Positions 22,047 to 29,808 of a DNA stretch of 32,112 nucleotides are shown one piece after another. The stretch covers positions 1 to 32,112 of the forward strand of contig JBDRGD010000001.1 in the NCBI GenBank assembly GCA_043818095.1, read 5' to 3'. Within the stretch, counting starts at the first letter, position 1; the number at the start of each line of letters is the position of its first letter. The stretch is from JBDRGD01 sp043818095 (GTDB lineage Bacteria; Chloroflexota; Dehalococcoidia; Dehalococcoidales; RBG-16-60-22). Both the position numbers and the translations under genes were made by a program. The notes below the pieces were generated by a model, which saw only the letters and a program-made list of their open reading frames with translations, was not told the DNA's origin and made no database searches.

Positions 22047-23390
22047 ATGAGCGACAAAGATAACAGCAAAGGCAAGGACTACGTACTCAAGGCAGCGAAG
22101 GAGAACGACGTCAAGTTCATCAAGCTGTGGTTTACGGATATCCTGGGGATGCTGAAGAGCTTCAGCATTACCGTGGAAGAACTGGAAGGGGCGATGGAAG
22201 AGGGGATGGGCTTTGACGGCTCGTCCATCCAGGGCTTTGCCCGCATCGACGAGAGCGACATGGTGGCCAAGCCGGACCCGGATACCTTCCAGCTATTGCC
22301 CTGGCGGCCCCGCGAGCACCGCGCCGTGGCGCGGATGTTCTGCGACGTGCTCAAACCCGGCGGCGAGCCTTTCGAAGGCGACCCGCGGTTCGTCCTCAAG
22401 AAGAACCTGAAGCGGGCGGCGGACCTGGGCTATACCTATTACGTGGGCCCGGAGCTGGAGTATTTCTATTTCAAGGATTCCACGTGCACCGAGGGGCTGG
22501 ATGCCGGCGGCTACTTTGATTTGACGCCGCTGGACGCGGCGCTGGACCTGAGGCGGGAAACGGTGCTCACCCTGGAGGAGATGGGTATCGGAGTGGAGTA
22601 CTCCCATCACGAGGTCGCGCCGAGCCAGCACGAGATTGACATGAGGTATACGGACGCCATGACCATGGCGGACAACGTGATGACCTACCGGCTGGTGGTG
22701 AAGCAGATAGCAATGAAAAACGGGGTCTACGCTACCTTCATGCCCAAGCCTGTCTTTGGGATTAACGGCAGCGGGATGCACGTTCACCAGAGCCTCTTCA
22801 AGGGCGAAAGGAACGCCTTTTTTGACCCGAAGGACTCCTACCATCTCTCCAAAGAAGCGAGGAGCTTCATCGCCGGTCTGCTGAAGCACGGTCCGGAGAT
22901 AACGGCGGTCTGCAACCAGTGGGTGAACTCTTACAAGCGCCTGGTGCCGGGGTATGAGGCGCCGGTCTATCTCTCCTGGGCGCGGCGGAATCGGTCTGAC
23001 CTGGTTCGCGTGCCGGAGTACCGTCCGGGGCGGGAGAAGGCGACGCGCATCGAGTTCCGTTCTCCGGACCCGGCGTGCAATCCCTACCTGGCGTTCAGCG
23101 TGATGCTGGCAGCAGGCCTCGAGGGTATTGAAAAGGGCTACGAGCCGCCACCGCCGGTCGAGGAAAACGTTTACGAGATGAGCGCAAAGGAGCGCGAATC
23201 ACGCGGCATCGGGACGCTGCCGGCGAGTCTGCTGGAGGCGATAAAGCTCACCGAGAACAGCAAGGTAGTGGAGAAGGCCCTCGGGAAGCACGTCTTCAAG
23301 GCTTTCCTCGCGAACAAGAATATCGAGTGGGACAACTACCGCACCCAGGTCACGGACTACGAACTGAAAAAATATTTACCCGTTCTCTAA
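22047..23390 (+). CDS. glnA: glutamine synthetase type I
   Basis: 447 residues from ATG 22047 with GAGGAGGG upstream; upstream in-frame codons lie in the promoter. GSI hallmarks: KLWFTDILGMLKSFSI, GMGFDGSSIQGFARIDESDM, GPELEYFYF, HEVAPSQHEIDMRY (metal ligands), MPKPVFGINGSGMHVHQSL (ATP region), NQWVNSYKRLVPGYEAP and REKATRIEFRSPDPACNPYLAF. The length and lack of the 25-residue insertion and of a clear adenylylation site place it in the GSI-alpha group, where control is by transcription or feedback. It feeds glutamine to glutamate synthase, HisH and NadE encoded alongside. Confidence 0.96.
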   Translation: MSDKDNSKGKDYVLKAAKENDVKFIKLWFTDILGMLKSFSITVEELEGAMEEGMGFDGSSIQGFARIDESDMVAKPDPDTFQLLPWRPREHRAVARMFCDVLKPGGEPFEGDPRFVLKKNLKRAADLGYTYYVGPELEYFYFKDSTCTEGLDAGGYFDLTPLDAALDLRRETVLTLEEMGIGVEYSHHEVAPSQHEIDMRYTDAMTMADNVMTYRLVVKQIAMKNGVYATFMPKPVFGINGSGMHVHQSLFKGERNAFFDPKDSYHLSKEARSFIAGLLKHGPEITAVCNQWVNSYKRLVPGYEAPVYLSWARRNRSDLVRVPEYRPGREKATRIEFRSPDPACNPYLAFSVMLAAGLEGIEKGYEPPPPVEENVYEMSAKERESRGIGTLPASLLEAIKLTENSKVVEKALGKHVFKAFLANKNIEWDNYRTQVTDYELKKYLPVL

Positions 23391-23410
23391 AGCTGGCAGA
23401 GACCCCGAGC

Positions 23411-23428
23411 ACCTGTTATAATGCAGGT
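23411..23428 (+). promoter_or_regulatory. nadE promoter -10 box centred in a dyad
   Basis: ACCTGTTATAATGCAGGT: a perfect 5-bp dyad (ACCTG/CAGGT) frames the consensus -10 TATAAT (23417-23422). A poor -35 (TGGCAG, 23394-23399) lies 17 bases upstream. A protein bound here would block RNA polymerase. Confidence 0.45.
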
Positions 23429-23450
23429 AAATTCTGCCGGGGGGTAATCA

Positions 23451-25190
23451 ATGCGTCCGTTACGCCTGGGTATGGCCCAGATAAATCCCACGGTGGGGGA
23501 CTTTGCCGGTAATAGAGACAGGATACTGCGGGTACTGAGTGAAGCCCGGTCCTCAGGAGTGGAGCTGCTCACCTTCCCGGAACTGGCGGTGTGCGGCTAT
23601 CCCCCTGAGGACCTTCTTTTTAAGCCCCATTTCATCAGGAAGAACTGGGAGACCCTGCAGGACATCATCCCGGAGACCTCCGGGCTGACGGTGGTCCTGG
23701 GTTTCGCCCATGACGCCGGCGATATCTACAATGCCGCGGCGATTATCCATGACGGCAGGCTGGTTGACGTCTATCACAAGATTTTCCTGCCGAACTACGG
23801 TGTCTTCGACGAGAACCGCTATTTCCGCGCCGGGAACGAGTGCCCCGTCTACCTGCTGGGCGATACCGGCATCGGCGTCAACATCTGCGAGGACATCTGG
23901 TACGAGGCCGGACCCGCCACGGTGCAGGCGAACGCCGGGGCCGCGGTCATCCTCAATATCAGCGCCTCCCCTTACTATCACGGGCGGCGCAGGGAAAGGG
24001 AGAGGATGCTGGCTTCCCGTGCCGCGGATAACGTGGCCATCGTCGCCTATAACAACCTCGTGGGGGGGCAGGACGAGCTGATTTTCGACGGCGACAGCCT
24101 CGTTTTCGATGAAGAGGGCAGGCAGATCGCCGGGGGGAAGCAGTTCACCGAGGAACTGGTCATCGTTGACCTGGATGTGGAGGCGGTCTTCCGCCGGCGC
24201 CTCCATGACTCCCGGCGGCGCAAGGGTGCCCCGCCCCTGGAAGAATACGGCTGGCAGGAGAAGAAAGTCGTCATCGCGGAGAACCTGCCGGAGCTGCCCA
24301 GAACCCCCCTGCCGCCGCAGCGTCCGCCCCGGAGAAAAGGCTTCCCGGCGGAGGTCTACGAGGCGCTGGTGCTGGGCACGCGCGACTACGTGCGGAAGAA
24401 CGGCTTCGCGAAAGTCCTGATAGGGCTTTCCGGGGGCATCGACTCCGCCCTGGTGGCGGTGATTGCCGTGGATGCGCTGGGGAAACAGAACGTGACCGGC
24501 GTGGCCATGCCTTCCCGGTATTCCTCGGAGGGCAGCCTTACCGACGCGGCAAAGCTGGCGCAGAACCTGGGCATCCGCCTCCTGACCATTCCCATCGAAC
24601 CGGTGATGCAGGCCTACCTCAAGGCGCTGGAAGAAAGCCTCCGGGGTACTGAACCCGGCGTCGCGGAGGAGAACATCCAGGCGCGCATCCGCGGGAACTA
24701 CCTGATGGCGCTGTCTAACAAGTTCGGCTGGCTGGTGCTGACCACGGGGAACAAGAGCGAGATGGCCACCGGCTACAGCACCCTTTACGGAGACATGGCG
24801 GGCGGCTTTGCCGTGATCAAGGACGTGCCCAAGACGATGGTCTATGACCTGGTGAAGTACCGCAACTCCCGGGGTGGAAAAGGGGTCATTCCCGCTGCCA
24901 TCGTCAGCAAGGCCCCCTCCGCCGAACTGAGGCCGGACCAGAAAGATACCGATACCCTGCCGCCCTATGAGCAGCTCGACGCGATGCTGACGTCCTACGT
25001 GGAAGAGGACGAGAGCATCGAGCAGCTGGTGGCCCGGGGGTTCGCCCCGGAAATCGTCCGGCAGATGGCGCGGCTGGTGGACACCAGCGAGTACAAGCGC
25101 CGCCAGGCCCCGCCGGGTATCAAGATAACCCCGCGCGCCTTCGGCAGGGACCGGAGGCTCCCCATCACCAACCGTTTCCGGGAATGGTAG
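23451..25190 (+). CDS. nadE: glutamine-dependent NAD+ synthetase
   Basis: 579 residues in two domains. The N-terminal nitrilase-type glutaminase has its triad at E44 (FPELAVCGYP), K110 (YHKIFLPNYGVFDE) and C146 (NICEDIWYE). The C-terminal NAD synthetase carries the PP-loop GLSGGIDSALVAV (about 325-337), LTTGNKSEMATGYSTLYGDMAGG and APSAELRPDQKDTDTLPPY. It amidates deamido-NAD+ with glutamine-derived ammonia. The length is normal for the two-domain form. It has its own promoter, 60 bases after glnA, and is another glutamine consumer in this locus. Confidence 0.95.
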   Translation: MRPLRLGMAQINPTVGDFAGNRDRILRVLSEARSSGVELLTFPELAVCGYPPEDLLFKPHFIRKNWETLQDIIPETSGLTVVLGFAHDAGDIYNAAAIIHDGRLVDVYHKIFLPNYGVFDENRYFRAGNECPVYLLGDTGIGVNICEDIWYEAGPATVQANAGAAVILNISASPYYHGRRRERERMLASRAADNVAIVAYNNLVGGQDELIFDGDSLVFDEEGRQIAGGKQFTEELVIVDLDVEAVFRRRLHDSRRRKGAPPLEEYGWQEKKVVIAENLPELPRTPLPPQRPPRRKGFPAEVYEALVLGTRDYVRKNGFAKVLIGLSGGIDSALVAVIAVDALGKQNVTGVAMPSRYSSEGSLTDAAKLAQNLGIRLLTIPIEPVMQAYLKALEESLRGTEPGVAEENIQARIRGNYLMALSNKFGWLVLTTGNKSEMATGYSTLYGDMAGGFAVIKDVPKTMVYDLVKYRNSRGGKGVIPAAIVSKAPSAELRPDQKDTDTLPPYEQLDAMLTSYVEEDESIEQLVARGFAPEIVRQMARLVDTSEYKRRQAPPGIKITPRAFGRDRRLPITNRFREW

Positions 25191-25204
25191 TTCCCGCTCT
25201 GCGG

Positions 25205-25277
25205 TCATTGCGAGCGTAGCGAAGCAATCTCTTTTATCATGCCGGAGATTGCTTCGTCGCCGTGCTCCTCACAATGA
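25205..25277. repeat. interspersed palindromic element
   Basis: A 73-base imperfect palindrome. The outer ends TCATTGCGAG and CTCCTCACAATGA pair roughly, and the inner arms GAAGCAATCTC (25221-25231) and GAGATTGCTTC (25245-25255) pair perfectly around 13 bases. The cattgcgag...gaagcaatctc wording is a repeat family I have seen between genes in many unrelated bacterial genomes. It lies between nadE and the nrpR promoter. It is the only copy in this window; it may also end nadE transcription. Confidence 0.75.
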
Positions 25278-25290
25278 AAACCAGACAACC

Positions 25291-25319
25291 TTCACGATAC
25301 GGGGACGAGGTGGTATAAT
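25291..25319 (+). promoter_or_regulatory. sigma70 promoter of nrpR
   Basis: -35 TTCACG (25291-25296), 17-base spacer, perfect -10 TATAAT (25314-25319), about 38 bases before ATG 25357. It supports the start at 25357 over the longer open frame beginning at 25249. Confidence 0.6.
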
Positions 25320-25332
25320 ATTCACGAATATT
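25317..25332. promoter_or_regulatory. candidate autoregulatory dyad at nrpR
   Basis: AATATTC-AC-GAATATT, a perfect 7-bp inverted repeat overlapping the -10 box and the expected start site of nrpR. The sequence differs from the 12993-13010 dyad, so if both are operators they probably serve different proteins. Confidence 0.45.
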
Positions 25333-25356
25333 TCTGAGGAGACGGGTGAGGTATTC

Positions 25357-26364
25357 ATGGTACAGTCGGCGCCCGCCGATACCGAGAAAAAGGTTATCGC
25401 CATCCTCAAGGTCCTGAGCGAGTCCTCGGAGCCGATGGGCTCGATTACCATCGCCCGCGCCCTGGAGCGGCACGGGGTCTTTCTGAGCGAAAGGGGCGTG
25501 CGCTACCACCTGAAGATTACCGATGAGCGCGGCTTTACCAAGGCTTTCGGTCATGACGGGCGCACGGTGACCCCGCGGGGCCTCGAGGAGCTCAGGTCCG
25601 CCCTCGCCCCGGAGCAGGTGGGCTTCATCCAGGACAAGCTGGAGACGCTGGCTTTTCTGACCAGCTTTGACCCCGTCAAAAAGAAGGGGCAGGTGCCGGT
25701 GAACACCTCGCTGATTGACCGGGAAGGCTTCCCGGAGGCGCTGGCTGCCATGAGGGAAACCTTCCGCGCCCGGCTCTGCGTCAGTGACCTGGTGGCGGTC
25801 GCCCGGGAAGGCGAGAAAATCGGCTCGGTAGTGATACCTCACGGCAAGGTGGGCCTGGCGACGGTCTGCAGCGCGGTGGTAAACGGCGTTTTGCTCAAGG
25901 CCGGGGTGCCGGTCAGTTCCCGTTTCGGCGGGGTGCTGGAAATCAGGGACATGAAACCGAGGCGCTTCGTGGCGATTATCAACTACGCGGGGACATCCAT
26001 CGACCCCTCGGAGCAGTATATCCGCGCCGGGATGACGGACGTCAGGAGCGTGGCCAGCACGGGCAGCGGCAAGGTCCTGGCTAACTTCCGGGAGATACCG
26101 GCGCCCGCCCGGGAGCTGGTCGCGAAAAAGACCGCCGTCCTTGAGAAGGCGGGCATTACCGGCGTTTTCACGCTGGGAGAGGTGAGCAGCCCCCTGTGCG
26201 AGATTCACCTGGGACTGAACCGGGTGGGGATGGTGCTCCTGGGGGGGCTTAACCCGATCGCCGCGGCGACCGAGGCAGGGATAAATATCGAGAGCTATGG
26301 GGAGAGCGGCCTGCTGGACTACAGCCAGCTTACCAGCTTCTGGGACCTGAAAGAGACCAAATAA
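25357..26364 (+). CDS. nrpR: NrpR-type (DUF128) transcriptional repressor
   Basis: 335 residues from ATG 25357 with GAGGT upstream. The N-terminal winged helix (about 8-75) has EKKVIAILKVLSESSEPMGSITIARALERHGVFLSERGVRYHLKITDERGF. One NrpR domain follows (about 90-330), with VCSAVVNGVLLKAGVPVSSRFGGVLEIRD and LGLNRVGMVLLGGLNPIAAATEAGI typical of DUF128. In methanogens NrpR represses nif and glnA by binding GGAA-N6-TTCC, and 2-oxoglutarate releases it. Here it has one effector domain, as in the NrpRI form with a single repeat. The location after amt, glnK, glnA and nadE supports a nitrogen role. Target genes are inference. Confidence 0.88.
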   Translation: MVQSAPADTEKKVIAILKVLSESSEPMGSITIARALERHGVFLSERGVRYHLKITDERGFTKAFGHDGRTVTPRGLEELRSALAPEQVGFIQDKLETLAFLTSFDPVKKKGQVPVNTSLIDREGFPEALAAMRETFRARLCVSDLVAVAREGEKIGSVVIPHGKVGLATVCSAVVNGVLLKAGVPVSSRFGGVLEIRDMKPRRFVAIINYAGTSIDPSEQYIRAGMTDVRSVASTGSGKVLANFREIPAPARELVAKKTAVLEKAGITGVFTLGEVSSPLCEIHLGLNRVGMVLLGGLNPIAAATEAGINIESYGESGLLDYSQLTSFWDLKETK

Positions 26365-26380
26365 GAATCGGGGAGAGATA

Positions 26381-27304
26381 ATGGAGCAAAAGCACGACGT
26401 CATTATCATTGGTGCCGGCCCTGCCGGACTGACCGCCGGGCTGTATACCGCACGCGCCCGGCTGAACACGCTTATCCTGGAGAGGGAGCTGATGGGCGGG
26501 GAGCTGATGAACCGGGAGCTGATTGAAAACTACCCCGGCTATCCCGAGGGCGTGATGGGTCCGGAACTGGGCAGCAACATGCTGAACCAGGCGATGAATG
26601 TCGGCGCCAGTATTGAGATGGCGGAGGTCACCGGCCTGGAGGTCAGCGGCGCCGAGAAGGTGGTGCAGACCACCGGAGGGACGTACCGCAGCCGGGGCCT
26701 GATTCTCGCCGGCGGCTCCCATTCCCGGAAGCTGGGCGTGCCGGGGGAGGCGGACTTCGAATACCGCGGCGTCTTTGCCTGCGCCACCTGTGACGGGCCC
26801 CAGTTCGCGGACAAGGTGGTAGCGGTGGCGGGCGGGGGCAACTCCGGGGTTACCGAGGCGCTGATACTGGCCCGGATAGCGAGCCGGGTCATCCTGCTGG
26901 AAATGCTGCCGGAGCTGACCGCCACGGAGATTCTCCGGGAGAGGGTCCGGGAAAACGACAAGATTGAGGTGCGCTGCGGCGTGAAGGTAGCCGCGATTAC
27001 CGGTCAGGACCATGTTTCCGGTATTGACGTCGTCGACGTCAAAAGCGGCAACAAGGAGTCCGTAGCGGCGGACGGCGTGCTGGTGCACGTGGGCATCGAT
27101 GCGAACACGGCGTACGTGAAGGACAGCGTCCCCCTGAACGAGCGGGGGCAGGTAATCGTCGACGAGAACATGGCGACCGGGGTCCCCGGGGTCTATGCCG
27201 CGGGCGACATCCGCGCCAACTCCCCGTGGCAGATTTCCACGGCGGTGGGGGACGGCGCTCATGCCGCTATGTCCCTGGAAAAATACCTGAACAGCCTCAA
27301 GTAG
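26381..27304 (+). CDS. thioredoxin reductase-like flavoprotein
   Basis: 307 residues from ATG 26381 with GGGGAGA upstream, 16 bases after nrpR. FAD-binding GAGPAGLTAGLYTARA is at 11-26, the redox pair C134/C137 in CATCDGPQF, NAD(P)-binding VAGGGNSGVTEALIL (about 148-162) and the C-terminal YAAGDIRANSPWQISTAVGDG. The layout is that of low-molecular-weight thioredoxin reductase. The motif is CATCDGPQF instead of the usual CATCDGFFF, and no thioredoxin gene is near, so the electron acceptor is open. Co-transcription with nrpR is likely from the spacing. Confidence 0.88.
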   Translation: MEQKHDVIIIGAGPAGLTAGLYTARARLNTLILERELMGGELMNRELIENYPGYPEGVMGPELGSNMLNQAMNVGASIEMAEVTGLEVSGAEKVVQTTGGTYRSRGLILAGGSHSRKLGVPGEADFEYRGVFACATCDGPQFADKVVAVAGGGNSGVTEALILARIASRVILLEMLPELTATEILRERVRENDKIEVRCGVKVAAITGQDHVSGIDVVDVKSGNKESVAADGVLVHVGIDANTAYVKDSVPLNERGQVIVDENMATGVPGVYAAGDIRANSPWQISTAVGDGAHAAMSLEKYLNSLK

Positions 27305-27335
27305 CGGCGGACGGGTTTACGCTCCCCGCGGCTAC
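27301..27335. terminator. stem-loop between convergent genes
   Basis: GTAGCGGCGG (27301-27310) and CCGCGGCTAC (27326-27335) pair at 9 of 10 positions. The stem spans the stops of the flavoprotein gene and the convergent CoA-transferase gene. There is no T-run, so it is a candidate two-way terminator or pause site only. Confidence 0.35.
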
Positions 27336-28020
27336 AGCTGGATTTCGGTGAGGTCCTTGCTGACGGTCAGCTTTGCCCCGGTCACCGACTGCACTTGCTT
27401 GGGGGTGAGCCCGGAGGCGATCTCTTTCAGCAGCAGCCCCCTGGGGGTGACCTCGATCACGGCGAGGTCGGTGACAATCAGTTGCACCACGCCCTTGGCC
27501 GTCAGCGGGTAGGTGCATTCCTCCAGAATCTTGGGCTCGTTGTCATTGGTGACGTGCATCATGGCGACAATCACCTTTTTCGAGCCCACCGCCAGGTCCA
27601 TGGAACCGCCGATGTTGCCGATGCCTTCCGGGAACCCCCTCTCTCCGGGTTGTTCCACCCGGCGAGGTCGCCCTGCGCGGAGACCTGGAGGGCGCCCAGC
27701 ACGGCGACGTCCATGTAACCGCCGCGAATCATGGCAAAAGACTCGCAGTCGGAGAAATAACAGCTCCCGGGAAGCTCCGTGACCGGCTGGCAGCTGGCGT
27801 TAATCAGGTCCTGGTCCACCTCGTCCGGCGCCGCCAGGGGGCCGGTGTTCAGCATGCCGATTTCCGACTGGAGGATGATATCCCGCCCTTCAATCCAGTC
27901 GGACACCAGGGTCGGTATCCCGATGCCGAGGTTGACATAAGTGCCATCCTCGAGCTCGTTCGCGATGCGGAGGGCGATAAGCTCGCGGGAAAGTCCTTTC
28001 AGTTTGCCTGCCTGTGCCAT
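27332..28020 (-). pseudogene. CoA-transferase subunit B, frameshifted
   Basis: Family I CoA-transferase beta subunit split over two frames. The start part, from ATG 28020 (AGGAGA upstream), reads VNLGIGIPTLVSDWI, the catalytic-glutamate region LQSEIGMLNTGPLA, SFAMIRGGYMDVAVLGALQVSAQGDLAGWNNPERG. The rest reads GFPEGIGNIGGSMDLAVGSKKVIVAMMH...LIVTDLAVIEVTPRGLLLKEIASG in another frame. The break is at a run of five G on the coding strand (C run 27635-27639). A one-base gain or two-base loss there restores a single ORF of normal length (~229 residues). It could be a recent mutation, programmed slippage, or a sequencing error; both halves are well conserved, so error or recent loss is likeliest. 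Confidence 0.8.
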
Positions 28021-28037
28021 TTCAGATTCTCCTGCGG

Positions 28038-28739
28038 TTAATCGATGGTGGGGATGTAGCTGGGGCGGTCCACCTGCACCACGCGCTGGACGTAGATACC
28101 GGGAACGTGGACCGCGTCCGGGTTCAGCTTGCCCGGTTCCACAATGTGTTCCACGGCAGCGATGGCGACGCGGGCGGCCTTCGCCATTTCCGGGGCATAG
28201 TTCAGCGCCGTTTTCCGGCAGACCAGGTTCCCCAGGGCGTCCCCCTGGGAGGCGTAGACGAAGGCGTAGTCCGGCTGGAGGGCGAGCTCCAGGAGGTATT
28301 CCCTGCCGTTGAACTCCCGGACTTCCTTCCCTTTCGCCGCCACGGTGCCTACGCCGGTGGGGGTATAAAAGCCGGCGATGCCCGCGCCCGCCGCCCTCAG
28401 CTTTTCCACGAAACTGCCCATGGGATAGATTTCCAGTTCAATCTCCCCGGCGCGCACTGCCTTCTCAAAAGGGGAGTTGAAGCCCCGGCTGGCGGAGCGG
28501 TGGAAGGGGTAGTTGCAGATGGCTTTCTTTATCTGCTTGTTGAGCACCAGCTTGAGAATTTCGTCATTGCCGGGTCCCATCTGCTGGACGATGATGGTCA
28601 GGTCCTTGACACCCCGGCGGGCGAGCGCCTGAATCAGGGGCACCGGCGTTCCCGCCGTAAAAAAGCCCCCAATGGCGATGGAGGCTCCGTCGGGGATATC
28701 GGCGATGGCTTCATCGACGCTGGGGAAAACCTTGTTCAA
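28038..28739 (-). CDS. CoA-transferase subunit A
   Basis: 233 residues from TTG 28739, which has GGAGGAG five bases upstream; the frame is open further but that part overlaps the PAS-STAS gene. The family I alpha-subunit signature is clear: PDGASIAIGGFFTAGTPVPLIQALARRGVKDLTIIVQQMGPG, PTGVGTVAAKGKEVREFNGREYLLELALQPDYAFVYASQGDALGN and APEMAKAARVAIAAVEHIVEPG. It pairs with subunit B to move CoA between acids (3-oxoacid, acetate, butyrate or glutaconate type); the substrate cannot be told from sequence alone. It follows the PAS-STAS gene by 16 bases and precedes subunit B by 17. Confidence 0.88.
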   Translation of the reverse strand: MNKVFPSVDEAIADIPDGASIAIGGFFTAGTPVPLIQALARRGVKDLTIIVQQMGPGNDEILKLVLNKQIKKAICNYPFHRSASRGFNSPFEKAVRAGEIELEIYPMGSFVEKLRAAGAGIAGFYTPTGVGTVAAKGKEVREFNGREYLLELALQPDYAFVYASQGDALGNLVCRKTALNYAPEMAKAARVAIAAVEHIVEPGKLNPDAVHVPGIYVQRVVQVDRPSYIPTID

Positions 28740-28755
28740 ATTTGCTCCTCCGGGA

Positions 28756-29580
28756 TTAAGCCTTTTTCGTGATGCTGTAGCCCAGGATGTCGAGCGCGGC
28801 TTCCAGGGCACTGCTGGTATTGCTGAATGATTTCACCAGGTTCAAATCGGGAATCAGCGTCTCCATTTCCTGCGCTACGGAGGACTGGACATCGCTGAGC
28901 ACGCATTGCGCCCCCAGTAGCTGCAGGGTGCGGAAGGTATGCACCAGTTTCGGCGCCACGCAATCGTCGATGAGCGCCGACCCCAGGTCAATCAGGACGA
29001 CCTTGCTTTTCACGCCCTTGACGTAGTCGAGCAGGATGGTATTGATGCGCTCGAAGCGCGCGGTATTTACCCGCCCGACGATTATCCCCACGGTCAGCCC
29101 GGGGTAGAGCTCGAAGACCGGCGCGCCCAGGTCCTGCCACTCGGAGAGCTTGGCTTCCAGGTCATCGGCATAGGCTTTCAGGTCGGCCTCCGCCTTGTGC
29201 CAGGGGCGGTACTTTTCGAAGTAGCCCACGGCACCGGCGTAGTTGCCCGCGCTGTCTTTCAGGTGGGCGGCGGAGATGCGCACGGGGACGATTTTCCCTT
29301 TCCGGGTCTTGATGCGGGACTCGTGGTCGTGGATGATGCCGCCACTCATGTAGAGCTTCCGGTTGGTCTCGCGGGCAAGCTCCTCGGTTTCGTAGATGTT
29401 GGCAATGCTGTCCCCGATGATGCTGTTCATATCGCAGGTGATGAGGTTACAGGTCTCCTTGTTGACGAAGGTGATGCTGCCCTGGGCATTAATGGCGATA
29501 ATCGCGCTCGGACAGCTGTTGAGGAGGGCTTCCAGGTAACCGCCTTTACTCTTTTTTGCCGCTGCGTCCGTGTCTGCCAT
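28756..29580 (-). CDS. PAS-STAS regulatory protein (RsbR-like)
   Basis: 274 residues from ATG 29580 with GGAGG upstream. An N-terminal PAS domain (about 14-125: LEALLNSCPSAIIAINAQGSITFVNKETCNLITCDMNSIIGDSI...ISAAHLKDSAGNYAGAVGYFEKY) is followed by a short helical linker. A STAS domain (about 152-268: GLTVGIIVGRVNTARFERINTILLDYVKGVKSKVVLIDLGSALIDDCVAPKLVHTFRTLQLLGAQCVLSDVQ) closes it. The layout resembles RsbR-type stressosome proteins with a PAS sensor in place of the globin-like head. The Ser/Thr normally phosphorylated in STAS lies in a VLIDLGSALIDD context (SALID rather than the usual STGVD). No kinase or phosphatase partner is near. It leads the CoA-transferase operon. Confidence 0.85.
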   Translation of the reverse strand: MADTDAAAKKSKGGYLEALLNSCPSAIIAINAQGSITFVNKETCNLITCDMNSIIGDSIANIYETEELARETNRKLYMSGGIIHDHESRIKTRKGKIVPVRISAAHLKDSAGNYAGAVGYFEKYRPWHKAEADLKAYADDLEAKLSEWQDLGAPVFELYPGLTVGIIVGRVNTARFERINTILLDYVKGVKSKVVLIDLGSALIDDCVAPKLVHTFRTLQLLGAQCVLSDVQSSVAQEMETLIPDLNLVKSFSNTSSALEAALDILGYSITKKA

Positions 29581-29614
29581 TTGTTACCTCCGCAAAGGTT
29601 ACTTTTCCGCCTTG

Positions 29615-29643
29615 ATTATATTTGGCGGCGCGCCCTTTGTCAA
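29615..29643 (-). promoter_or_regulatory. consensus promoter of PAS-STAS/CoA-transferase operon
   Basis: Minus strand: TTGACA (29643-29638), 17 bases, TATAAT (29620-29615), 34 bases before ATG 29580. Both hexamers are perfect. Confidence 0.75.
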
Positions 29644-29746
29644 AATGAACCCCGGTATCATTCGTGCCTGTTCAGTCCTTTTCTTGAGAATATTTGCTAT
29701 AATTTTCGGACTTGCTTTCCCCCGGGAGTGTGTAATCGCGGCGGCG

Positions 29747-29774
29747 TTGCCCCGCGGCGCTGAAGTGGTATAAT
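29747..29774 (+). promoter_or_regulatory. promoter of MFS transporter gene
   Basis: TTGCCC (29747-29752), 16 bases, TATAAT (29769-29774), about 35 bases before ATG 29809. The rest of the 29581-29808 gap shows only the divergent promoter. Confidence 0.5.
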
Positions 29775-29808
29775 ACGACGGCAGCGCTTATCTCCGGGGT
29801 ACTGGCAC

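Noticed and set aside
23553..25208. 551-codon minus-strand open frame opposite nadE
   Set aside because: Antisense shadow of a gene with complete catalytic motifs; low-complexity translation.
29698..29703. TATAAT-like box at about 29698
   Set aside because: No acceptable -35 at 15-19 bases; the box at 29769 is better placed for the transporter gene.
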